Origin: Coriaria nepalensis
Taxonomy: Eukaryota; Streptophyta; Magnoliopsida; Cucurbitales; Coriariaceae
Direction: 5' to 3'
NCBI GenBank assembly: GCA_027186245.1
Contig: CP114500.1
Coordinates: 7,388,001 to 7,452,000, forward strand
Length of the DNA: 64,000 nt
Of this stretch, positions 34,683 through 45,630 are shown piece after piece (position 1 is the first letter of the stretch; every line of letters begins with the position of its first letter). The notes under the pieces were generated by a model that saw only the letters and a list, made by a program, of their open reading frames with translations, searched no databases and was not told the DNA's origin. The translations under genes and the position numbers were made by a program.

Positions 34683-37391
34683 ATGGAAGAAGATTATACG
34701 ATGATCCATTATGGGATCAGGAATGGATACGAAAGATTTCTTGCGGAGCAAGGTAAATGCTCGGTAAGGTTAACCGAGATCTTTGCGAAAGCAGCGAAGC
34801 GGATTACGGGTTTCTTTCTAATGGTTATTTTGTGCAACCTCTTACATTGGTTTTTACGGCCATTATCCCAGCCTAAAATCATTTCTGATACAATTGTAAG
34901 TCATGTATAATACATATAAGTTTAAACTGTTAAGAAATAAGTAAGGTAGATTGATTATTCCCATTTATTTGCATGCAGATAGGTTTGCTTCTTGGCAATT
35001 TAGCATTCGTACAAAAGTTCCTTGAAATAAAATCGGCTAAGGCGTTACGCTACGTAGTCGATTTCGGGATGACAATATACATGTTTGTCCTCGGTTTAGA
35101 AAACGATCCCTATGTACTTTTCCGAGCACCAACCCAAGATGCTAAAGTAGCATATGCCGGAATGGTTTCGACATTTATCATAGCAGGGTCCACAACCCCT
35201 TTTCTCGGTTACACAAAGGAAAGAGAAGTTGGTTTTGCTCTGTTATTCTCAACCGCTATTTCCGGGACAGCTTCTCCGGTCCTAACGCGTATGATAACAA
35301 ATCTCAAGATCGGAAAATCAGATATCGGGCGGCTCGTGATTGCTGCAGGAATGCATTCCGATTTTATCACCACTCTCCTTTTATCACTCACATACCCTTT
35401 TTACCAGTTCCATGAGCCTGAGATTAGTATCGGAAAAGTGGTTTTATTAGCTGTTATGCTTGTACTCCAAGTAGTTATAGCGGCTAAGGTTTCGCCATTT
35501 TTGATGAATTGGGTTAATAATGAGAATCCAGAAGGTAAACAAATGAAAGCTTCACATCTTGTTCTTTCCATTGCCTTCATGGCTTTGCTCGTTTGTTTTC
35601 CGGTTTTAGCCGGATATAGTTCCATCTTGAGTGCGTTTTTGGCTGGGACTTTTTTGCCTCGAGAAGGGAGAATATCAAGATGGGTTGTTGGAAAAGTTAA
35701 CTATTTCTTAACTACCATTTTCTATCCCATTTTTTTCCTTTGGATGGGGGTTGAATCTCGGTTTGCGGAATTTCAGCCCGGCCAAGTCATGACATGGGTA
35801 AGGTTGGTTTCACTTTTTATTATCATCACGATTGGGAAGGTTACCGGAACGGTTATCTCCGGGGTTTTTTTGGGGTTTCATTGGCCGGAATGTCTAGCAC
35901 TTGGATTGCTTTTAACCACCAAGGGACATTTTCACATGTACTTGGCTATTGCTGCAAAAACAGTAAGCGTCTCCTATTCTCCAACTCTTTCCTTACATAA
36001 TCAATTTTCTTCCCGCCCTTGAAATGGTCCTAACATGGATCAAAGTCAAATTGCGGATTTGCATCGATAAGCTAAAATTGTATAAATATTGCAGGCTGGA
36101 AAGACTACTACTTCATCGACCACCGTAATGATGTTAGTGATATTTTTCACCGTCGTGCATGGTCCTGCAGTCATAGCACATATCATTGAAAGAGCAAGAA
36201 AACGCTTTCCCACACAACGGATGGCTCTTCAATTGCTCGATCCATCTAGCGAGTTAAGAATCTTGCTATGCCTTCACGGACCTCAAAACATACCGACAAC
36301 GATAAACTTCATGGAGATTGCTCGGGCCAAACCGGTCCCAGGAATTGTAGTTTACGTCACGGACATGATAGAACTCACTAATGAAATCGCATCCACATTA
36401 GTCCAGGGAGAAGGAGATCAGGCGACTGTGACGGTTACGGACAGGAGAGTGACTGAAATGAGAGACCAGGTCACCACTTCGATTAAAGCCTATGTAGACC
36501 AAAGTGGGGAAGGGGTAACCTTCAAACGGATGTTAGCACTCTCAACGTTCAATGACATGCCGCAAGACATTTGCATCTTAGCTGAGGAAATGACGGTAGC
36601 CCTTATCATACTACCGTTTCACAAGATCCAGCTTGTAGACGGGAGATTAGATGAAGGCCATTCCGGTTTTCGTTATGTAAACCGCAAGGTAATATTATGA
36701 TTCACATCTTCTCCAATTTAAAACTATTGAATTTATGTTTTTTTTTTTTTCCTTGTTGATCGTTTTTTATTGGTTTTTCAAGCAGGTGTTAAGAAATGCC
36801 CCATGTTCGGTTGGGATCTTGGTTGACCGGGGGCTAGGGATCGAAAAAATATCGAGATTGAGCCCCTCTCTCAATGTAGGAGTGATATTCATAGGTGGGA
36901 AGGATGATAGAGAAGCATTAGCCTATGCGGGCCGTGTGGCAAGACATCCTGGGACTAAACTCACGGTAATAAGATTTCTAGTCGATACAAACATGGACAA
37001 TTCTACGATGAGGATGCATCGGTTCAACAACCCCGAGCATGAAGAAGAAATGAAGCAAGACGACGAATGTTTTGCATTTTTCTATGAACGGCATGTGGCA
37101 GGGGGGCCGGTTGCTTATACAGAGAAGCATCTTGCAGATTCTTCCGAGGCGTATTCTACTTTGAGATCGTTAGAAGGGGAATATTCGCTTTTGATTGTTG
37201 GAAGAGGAGGGAGGGTGAATTCATTATTAACAGTCGGGATGAATGATTTGCAGCAGTGCCCGGAATTGGGTCCGATAGGTGACATTCTTTCCGGGTCAGA
37301 ATTTTTGATCAAGACGTCGATTTTGATCATACAGCAACCGAATCTTAAGGGAGAAATAGATGGTCTTAATGATGACTTTGCAATCATGTAA
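34683..37391 (+). CDS. CHX28: Cation/H+ exchanger, CHX28-like
   Basis: A monovalent cation/proton antiporter of the CPA2 family, in an endomembrane or plasma membrane. Four exons, 34683-34895, 34979-35962, 36095-36688 and 36786-37391, add up to 798 residues, close to the ~800 of Arabidopsis CHX28 (At3g52080). The start chosen is ATG 34683 (MEEDYTMIHYGIRNGYERFL); the frame is open upstream but lacks another ATG. Membrane helices run from about residue 40 to 410. Motifs include YVVDFGMTIYMFVLGLE, FALLFSTAISGTASPVLTRM, AGYSSILSAFLAGTFLPR, FYPIFFLWMGVES and LLLTTKGHFHMYLAIAAKT. The soluble C-terminal half has the USP-like repeats usual in CHX proteins (ELRILLCLHGPQNIPTTINF, VGVIFIGGKDDREALAYAGR, SLLIVGRGGR). 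In Arabidopsis this gene also precedes RPB11 and a PHD gene. Confidence 0.93.
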
Positions 37392-37812
37392 ATGACAAAC
37401 ATCAGATTAGATTTTTAGACATGAATTGTAGTCAAAGGAATCAGTGTAGAACTTCTAGATGGTAGAAATTACAGAAAACATGTGAAACTGTGGTAGCTGT
37501 ATAAACTTTGGGAACCATTGATTATTCAACTGACTGTTAGGTTGAAGCTAAAAGTAAGTCCAAACAAATTTATCATATCAACTAGCTTGATGCTTCAGAT
37601 TAAGATGAACAAGTGGTCAACTGGCCCGGAAAATAATATACATATTAAGGAAAAAAAGAGATAGGAGAAAATCTGTTAAATACATCAAAAGAAAGCAAAA
37701 GTTTCCCCTATAAGCCATCTTCATAGCTGCCTGGCTTCACTTCACAGTTAACACCGATCATTTGAAAGCATAAAAAGATAGATAGAGAGCCTCCTTGAAT
37801 TTGAAAGTCTGA
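37392..37812. other. Convergent 3' flanks of CHX28 and RPB11
   Basis: Two convergent genes end 421 bases apart. The stretch is AT-rich and presumably holds both 3' UTRs. No other feature is seen. Confidence 0.5.
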
Positions 37813-39013
37813 CTAGTATTCTCCTGAATGCCTAGCAAGCTCGGCCTGCACTTAAAAATTTGAACAATGTAATAATATTGCTCAACTACATAAAGCAGAA
37901 TAGCATGCGACTCTAGAATGGCCAGTTGTAACATACTGTGTATGAACAAGCATTCAAGCCAGTACACTACTTCCACTCTATGCTCCATATGTCATATTTG
38001 GCTACCCATTACAGCACTTAAATCAAGAAACATCATCTTTTGGATAAAAAGGTAAAAAAAAAAAATCGATTCAGGCCATTTTATTTTTCACCCCGATGAT
38101 ATTTACAACTTACAAGGGAACCCCTACAAAACTCTGATTCATATATCGGTTTCTATCAACCATAGAAGACTACAGATTACAGTACTAGTTATTCAATAGA
38201 ATCGATGTTTCGTAGCTACGACGTTCAATTGAATTAGAAGAAAGTGTATACAAGATAGAATGCACAAACTAAGATGAATAAATGACAAAAACAGTAATCA
38301 GGATGCCGTGTACCTCAAAAGCATTTTTTAAGTAATCAAGCTCCTTGTCTAGATCATTGATTGCCTGGTTATATGCCTGCATTGGTGAAGATTGGCTGGC
38401 TGTATGTATCTGTTAAAAATCCATCAAGATGGTTAAGAACCAGAAAGAAACGGAAAAAAAATTAAAAAAAAGGTTACTTAGATTCTACTCTCAAAGCAAC
38501 TCAGAACAAGCAAGATCACTAGTTTTTGTAATAAAACAATTGATTTAGAAATCTATGTAAGTACTAACAAAGAATTACTCTTGCTCTTACAGCATGATAA
38601 ATTACTTCCATTGCACCCAACTCTGCATTGTGTAATCGAGCACTGATCATAAATCAAGAGCTTGCCAGAAAAAGAAAGAGGAGCTTTTTTTACTAACCCG
38701 GACGATAATTTTGTATTGAAGGGGGTGAGGAAGCTTGTAGCCTGCAAATAGCACATTCTCATCCCTGTGAAGTTGCCTGAATATCAATAAAATTAGGGGT
38801 TTCATTACGCTTAAGCTTCAATCAAGTAAATAAAATCGAATAAATTAGCCCAAGTATTTAGGGATTTCTGTGAAAGTAGTACATGCGGAGAATGTTCCCG
38901 ATTGTGTGGTCTTCTCTCTCTACCGTGAACGACGCCGCATTGATGATCTTCGTGTCTCTCTCGTACGAGACCCTGCAATAAATTACAGATTACAGAAAAC
39001 AGCGATTAGGTTA

Positions 39014-39048
<35 letters not shown>

Positions 39049-39101
39049 TTCTTTGTGCCTTCAGGGACGACGAAACGCTCGTAACGATCAGGGGCATTCA
39101 T
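37813..39101 (-). CDS. NRPB11: RNA polymerase II subunit RPB11
   Basis: A small assembly subunit of RNA polymerase II that pairs with RPB3, the counterpart of the bacterial alpha dimer. Five exons, 39049-39101, 38883-38972, 38698-38776, 38314-38409 and 37813-37845, sum to 351 bases, 116 residues, the length I recall for the Arabidopsis protein. It begins [18 protein letters not shown] and contains [40 protein letters not shown] and [16 protein letters not shown], ending RHSGEY. The (GA)n run at about 39018-39045 sits just inside intron 1 next to its donor. It diverges from the PHD gene. In Arabidopsis the order CHX28-RPB11-PHD gene is the same (At3g52080/090/100, from memory). Confidence 0.95.
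39018..39045. repeat. (GA)n microsatellite in RPB11 intron 1
   Basis: About 14 GA units lie immediately inside the intron. On the coding strand the intron starts GTAC followed by a long CT run, so the pyrimidine tract is at the donor end instead of the acceptor end. Confidence 0.9.
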
Positions 39102-39971
39102 TTTTCTTCGCCTTCTCTCTCTCTCTCTCTGAAAATCACTTTGCAGCAGAGTTTCTGAGGGCTACTACAGGGATATGATGGCTTTTTTAGTACGACGTCG
39201 TTGGTAACAGAGAGAAATTTCCGACATGTCGTTTTTATTTTTATCAAGATGCTTGCAATTGCTATGAAAGATAATTAGACGGTTTATTGATAAGACTACG
39301 TCACATCTTTTAACATTAATGCTATCGGCTCATACATATATTGTAAAGTGATTTAGTCCAAAATCAACTAACTCTCTATTATAAATAAAATTTAGGCGAA
39401 AAATTATTAAAATTTTCTAAATATAATTTTATATATTTAGAATTTATCATTAAATAATCTTAAATATATTTATAATAATATTCTCTCGTTAAAATATATA
39501 TTTTATTAAATATTCTCTAAAAATAAATAAATAAATAAATAAATTCGAAATATATAAAATATGTGTAGAGCAAGTTATTATTATAAAAATTCGAGAATTA
39601 TAATCAAGTATCATTAATTGAATATTATTAGATATAAACTTATTCACTAACAAAGATTAATTATATATATATTTAGTAAATATTTTTAGATGAAGTAGTA
39701 AAATACTACACAAATTTCTCTAGAGTTACAAAATAGCTCCTCCACGGCGGGAACAGAAGTGTCGTCGGGTCGGGCCCGGGTTTTCGAACGACACATCGTT
39801 CGCATCCGAAGCCTTCTGTTAAATATCTCAAGTTTCTGAGCACAACCCTATTATTCATTATTTTTTTGGGGGGGTATTATTTTTAATTTATTAATTTTTT
39901 TTTTTTATCGAAGGATTAAATTTTTAGCGATCGATCCCTAAAACAAATCCAACGAAATTTTCTTCTCAAAT
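39102..39971. promoter_or_regulatory. Bidirectional RPB11/PHD-gene promoter region
   Basis: Divergent starts lie 870 bases apart. The middle is very AT-rich, but 39740-39800 is GC-rich and contains GGCGGGAA (39746-39753), an E2F-type site, and GGGCCCGGG near 39772-39780. Closer to the PHD gene are T runs (39857, 39896). A shared promoter is inferred from the orientation only. Confidence 0.45.
39746..39753. promoter_or_regulatory. E2F-type site GGCGGGAA
   Basis: This matches the reverse complement of TTCCCGCC (E2F consensus TTSSCGSS). It lies about 220 bases upstream of the PHD gene start and 645 from the RPB11 start. E2F control would suit a cell-cycle-linked chromatin gene, but this is inferred from the motif alone. 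Confidence 0.35.
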
Positions 39972-42900
39972 ATGGCATTTCACGTCGCTTGCCCAATTAC
40001 ATGGTAACCACTTTCACTTTCTCTACTCACTCTCGCTCTGAAACCCCCCTCGCTCTCTCTCGCTTTCCCCTTCCATTCTCATCCGTTCTCTCTGTTTCCT
40101 GTTGCAGTCGAAGAATCTGCTTCTGTGCGCTAGGGTTTCATCGCAGTCTTCAGAGTGCGAAGGCGAAGAATGGCTTCCTTGAAGAGGTTTCGAAAGTCGA
40201 GGAGTTTGTCAAGGATCCCTGGGGAATTAGGGCTAAGGAGATTACCGATGCGACGGTACAGGTTGCGGTTCCCAAGGTTGTGCCGCCGCCGCCACCACCT
40301 CCACCTCTGCAGCTGCAGCCAACGTCAGTTATGGCTGTAGCTGATGCGTATGGAGTCGTCGATGGGGTTGAAGAGACGGCAGCTGCGGTATCAGCTCAGA
40401 CTAAGCGTGCTGCACTTCAGCGGGAGGCGGCTGAGGCTATGGTCGCTGCTGAGGACTATGCCAGGAGGTTTGAGTCTGGGGAAGTGGTGAGCGTTTTGCT
40501 GTTAATTTACGGAATTTTGGTTATTTCTTAATTGTGATTCTTAGCTGGAGTATTTCTTCTTCTTTCCCTTCGTTATTACATTCTTTATATATATTTCTTT
40601 GAGTAAGAGAAGTGCAGCTGAGGTATTTTTTATTTATTTTATTTTTTATCTGCATATCATGATTGTGATTGTGATTTTATTTATTTATTATGTCGATTCA
40701 ATTTTTGGGTTTCTGTTCCTGAAAATACTTTTTTGGGCCCTTTTAAACTTGGACATGTATGAGATAAGATACTCCTTATGCCATGCTACATTGTCTCTTT
40801 CCTTTCTAGAGATGATCTATGCTGCTGCGAAAAGATTTATACTTAATTTTTGCTTCATATTTATGGATATCACTTGGTTAATAAATTTTGAACTAGGGGT
40901 TTGGCTATAATGTGGATAAGAAAACTACTATGGATTGTTGCCATAAGTTCTTACGATTTCTTTTAAACCTAGAGAATAGGATTTGGTATTGATCTTGATG
41001 GAGAGTGGAAGAATCTCTCTCTCTCTCTCTCTCTCTATCTCCCCTTGAGTGTTATTACCACAAAGTGGGTTCATGCTGCAATTTCTCTATCGCCTTAAAC
41101 AGGATTCTTCGATGAGATGTTCTGCTGGAGAAGAACTGGGTCAGCCCAATGTGAATGTAATGTGCCGTATATGCTTTTTTGGTGAAAATGAAGGAAGTGA
41201 GAGGGCAAGGAAGATGCTTTCATGCAAAAATTGTGGCAAAAAGTATCATCGTAGCTGCTTAAAAACATGGGCTCAACATAGGGGTACAGGTTTCCCGTCC
41301 CAAATATTTTTGTGTTGGTGGCATCTTTCAATATTTTCCCTCATTATTACTGATTTTTTTTGCAGATCTCTTTCACTGGAGCGCATGGACATGTCCGTCA
41401 TGTCGAACATGTGAGGTAATAGGTGATATGTTTCATCTATGATTTTTTTATGTTGTTATTTTTTTCTAAATGTCCTTAGAAGTTGAACTTGGCATGTACA
41501 GAAATCTTAGTTGTGCAACATGTATGCCATGGCAACTATTTATCTTTGTTTTGTTTTGTTTTTCGTTTTTTCTCTTTTTCCTTATCAATACTTGTCAATT
41601 ATGAATATAGATTTAGAAACTGCAACTGTTTTATTGTTTTGACCTTTTGTTTTTCACGTTTCTGTGACAAAGTCGAGGTATCTTAAAAACTTCATCCTTT
41701 TGATACCTAAAAATTCCATGTCATTATCTGTAGTAAAAGTGATGGTTGTTTTGACTTTAGTGAAGCATTAGTTGTTATTGATGCTTCTAGAATGGATGAA
41801 AATCAATTTTGGTTGGATAATGTGTTTGCAAGTACATTGCTTTTCCAATGTCTCACTTCTCTGCAGATATGCCAAAGAACTGGAGATCCGAATAAATTCA
41901 TGTTCTGTAAGAGGTGTGATGGTGCTTACCATTGTTACTGCCAACATCCTCCTCATAAGGTGCAGTCTTTTTCTCTTTCCCCCTTATTGTTCTTTTTTGT
42001 TCTATTTTATTTATTTATTTATTTTTCTGTGTACTGGGTAAGTTTGCTCATGTTGTTATTGGGTAGTGCAGAATGTTAGTTCTGGACCTTATTTGTGTCC
42101 AAAACATAGAAGGTGTCACAGCTGTGGTTCCAATGTCCCAGGAAATGGCCTAAGTGTGAGGTATTGATTTGCCTTCCCCAACCTCACCTAGTGACCACTC
42201 TTGTATTTACGTAGTGTAATAGTTTCGGCAAAGTTAACACTGATATATAGGGGACCAACATGCTTATGGAATAAATTTTGCAAAGTGGAATTTATCTGAT
42301 TTTTTGTATTTTCATTGGTTACTAAATAGTCAGATTCTTTCTTTTTTAATTTGCAGGTGGTTTCTGTCATATACATGCTGTGATGCATGTGGACGATTAT
42401 TCACGAAGGGCAACTATTGCCCTGTTTGTTTGAAGGTACTAATTAGCTTCCTGAGAAATATGAATTTTGTGATGAGTAGCTTACTGACTTAGAACTCCAT
42501 CAGAACTCAATCCCTCTCAAAATGTAGAAGTGGCAGTAAAGGGATTAAAACCATTGACTCAACTTATTGATCCATCTTGTAGGTGTATAGAGATTCTGAA
42601 TCTACGCCAATGGTATGCTGTGATATTTGCCAACGTTGGGTGCACTGCCACTGCGATGGTATAAGGTTCGTTTCTTATTATGCATCCACTTTAGTTGTTT
42701 TTTCTCTACTTTCCTATTTTAAAACTCTATAATTTGGTGATCCAGTTGACATTTCAGGTATATCAAACCTATTAACATTCTGTTGTTTTGCAGTGATGAC
42801 AAGTACCTTCAGTACCAATTAAACAGGAATCTTGAGTACACATGCGCGACATGTCGTGGGGAGTGTTATAAGGTTCTCTTGAATTGCAGTTATCTCTCTC

Positions 42901-44788
42901 TCTCTCACTCTCTTTCTCCCCCCTCCTAAAACACTCAAAGGAAATAATTATTTCGATTCAATATGTTGACCATTTCTATCATATTTAATGTCTGCAGGTT
43001 AAGGACATGGATGATGCTGTTCAAGAGCTTTGGAGGAGAAGGGACAAAGATGATCGTAATCTAATTATTTGCTTGAGGGCTGCTGCAGGGCTGCCTACTC
43101 AAGATGAAATATTTTCCATCTCACCTTATTCAGATGATGATGAAAACGGCCCCGTTATTTTAAAGAGTGAATTTGGGCGTGCGGTGAAATTGACTCTGAA
43201 AGGTGTAGTAGACAAGTCACCAAAGAAGGTGAAGGATTCTGTAAAGAAATATTCCAATAAGAAGCATGCGAAGAAAAAGGGATTTGAGACAATTTTGACT
43301 GGTGAAGCATATATAAATCGGAGTTTCGAAGAGCATAATGATGCCCCCTTATTCAGGAACAGCTTAGGTGATGATAAGAATGAAGATATGGTGTCACATA
43401 GAAATGAAGGACTAGATATATCTTCTTCTTCTGTTGGTGGAAGTTTGAGCCAGAATGAAGGAATTTGCTCCATCAATCGGCCAGGGGTTTTAAAACACAA
43501 GTTTGTTGATGAGGTGATGGTAAGTGATGAAGATAAGGCATCCACTGTTTTTCGAATCAAGAGCAATAATAATTCTCATGGTTTGGATAGTAGAGATGAT
43601 GCGGGAAAAAACTCTGTCCAGTCAAAGGCAAAAGGAAAGAAGCTAGTTATAAACTTAGGTGCACGAAAAATCAATGTAACTAACCTGCCAAAACCTGATT
43701 CTTCAAATTTCCAAGGAGAACAAGAATTGCTGACCTCAAATGGTGTGACAGGTAGGTTATCTAAACAGAATCTAATGTTCTGCATATATGGTTAAACAAT
43801 GATTTAATGATTATTCCTTCTTCTCGTAAGTCAATGTATTAAAATGTAACTGCTAGTTTTGGGTTCATTTGCAGGTGATGAAGTTGATCGCTCTGGGCAA
43901 TCCAAAGGGTTTAAGATTGGCGGAACGGAAAAGAATGTGATAAAGCTAGGAAAATTTACACCAGAAGCGTCTGACTCCAAGATTAACAAAGGGAATAGTG
44001 CTGTTGGGCGTATAACTTTTGCTCCAGAGGACACACGGGTATATTCACGAAAGAAAAACATCGAGTCAAACTCAGCTCTAGTTAGGTCTTTAGGTGAAGT
44101 TCCCTCAGTAAGAAGTGACAAAGTTCTTCCAATGAAGCAATTGGAAAGTAAAACTGATATACCTAGTGAAGCCTATGATGATTCTGGTCAGGCACCTGTT
44201 TTGCAATCTACGCCAAAAGATCCAAAGCCTTTACTGAAGTTCAAGTTTAAGAAACCTATATCTGATGGTCAGAATACTCACCCAGAAGAAGAGAAAAGTT
44301 CCATCAAGGGCCAAAGGTCGAAGAGAAAAAGACCGTCCTCCTTTGCTGAAAAAACATCGTTCAATGAAGATCAATATGTCACACCATCAAATCGTGACAA
44401 TTTCATGGAGATGGATGCTAGTTGGATATTGCAAAAATTGGGTAAAGACGCAATTGGGAAGAGAGTTGAAGTCCATCAACCATCAGACAATTTGTGGTGG
44501 GACTTTCTTGCTTTATTTTTCTTTTCTCCTTTCTGCTTTCTTCTTCTCCCCCATTCCATACTGACTTTAGAGAGATAGAAGCTTTATGTTTCTTTTGAAA
44601 TTTGTTGAATCCTTATTTAGTCATAAAATGTTGTGTTTTACAGGCATAAAGGAGTGGTTTCGGATGTAATTGATGGGGCGTCATCCTTATCTGTTACCTT
44701 AGACGATGGCCGGGTAAAAAAATCGGAACTTGGTGGCAAGCAAGGAATTCGCTTTGTTCCTCAGAAGCACAAGAGATCAAAATCATGA
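39972..44788 (+). CDS. Multi-PHD-finger chromatin protein (At3g52100-like)
   Basis: Twelve exons: 39972-40003, 40108-40486, 41103-41283, 41366-41415, 41867-41959, 42072-42160, 42357-42435, 42583-42665, 42794-42872, 42998-43751, 43875-44496 and 44644-44788. They sum to 2586 bases (861 residues) with every phase consistent. Residues 1-137 include a poly-Pro run. Residues about 155-355 are a dense Cys/His array of several PHD fingers (MCRICFFGENEG, CKNCGKKYHRSC, ICQRTGDPNKFMFCKRCDGA, CCDACGRLFTKGNYCPVC, CCDICQRWVHCHCDGI, TCATCRGECY). A basic, Ser-rich middle follows. The last ~75 residues (GKRVEVHQPSDNLWHKGVV, LSVTLDDGRVKKSELG) look like a Tudor-type chromatin reader. A nuclear histone-reading role is inferred from the domains. 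An Arabidopsis paralogue pair (At3g52100, At3g08020) has this layout as I recall. Confidence 0.88.
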
Positions 44789-45630
44789 AAGGTTGATCAC
44801 ATTTCTGTAGTTGGCTATCAATTTATCCATTTGGAAAATTTGACTTCCAAATTATAGTCGAAGGAGCACTTGCCTCCCCCCCCCCCCCCCCCCCCCCCCA
44901 GGGCATTGAAGAAGATCAACCTATAGGTCCCTTGAGTCGATGAATCGTTCTCTTTGCAGGCTGTTCGTTTTCGCTCTCTATAACTATAGGTAAAACAGGG
45001 TTAGGGAAATGTAAACTTGTGGGTTGTATCAATCGGCTCCTTCTCCATGTTTATTTCATCCTTCTCATTTTAGTCCACAATATATTTGATTCTCAAATAT
45101 AGGTCTCTTTTCAGTTTATTTTTTGGTTTTGAATATTTTTTTTATGAGCTTATTAGAAGTTTGGTCTTTAGAAAATGATTTGTATCATCAGAGACTCAGA
45201 ATTGGGATGAACAGCCTGAAAACTGTTCTTCATGCTTTCTTTCTCTTGCTGTTTATTCCCTACATCAATTTGTACTCCCATTTTCCCTTCACTCTCTGCA
45301 GCGTAGTAAATTCATCAAATAAATAGTGTATTTATATCCGATTTTTCATAAATGTGAATTTAGTTTAAATAGAGAAGAGATTCGTATAATTATGTGTTAT
45401 TAAATATAATTTTAATTATAAATATTAATTATATATTTATTCGTGATATAAAAATAATATTTTTAATTATAATTATAATTATATTACATAATTTATATTT
45501 TATATTTATAAATAAGATTCTAATTAGTGTGTGGTTTAATACCATGCATTTCTCTTTTAAGAGGAGGACCGGGTGGGCAATTCAGCAGGAAGTTCCCTAA
45601 TGACTATGCTTTGTGCCAACTCTTTTGCAG
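44789..45630. other. PHD gene 3' region with a 24-base poly-C run, then AT-rich spacer
   Basis: After the PHD gene stop comes a probable 3' UTR that includes an uninterrupted run of 24 C (44876-44899). Beyond about 45320 the DNA is very AT-rich. A branch-point-like CTAAT and the acceptor TCTTTTGCAG (ending 45630) show that an intron of the next gene ends here. I could not identify that gene's first exon. Confidence 0.55.
44876..44899. repeat. Uninterrupted run of 24 C
   Basis: A poly-C homopolymer just downstream of the PHD gene's stop codon, probably in the transcribed 3' UTR. The opposite strand is poly-G. Long C runs are rare in AT-rich plant DNA, and the exact length is prone to sequencing error. 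Confidence 0.85.
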
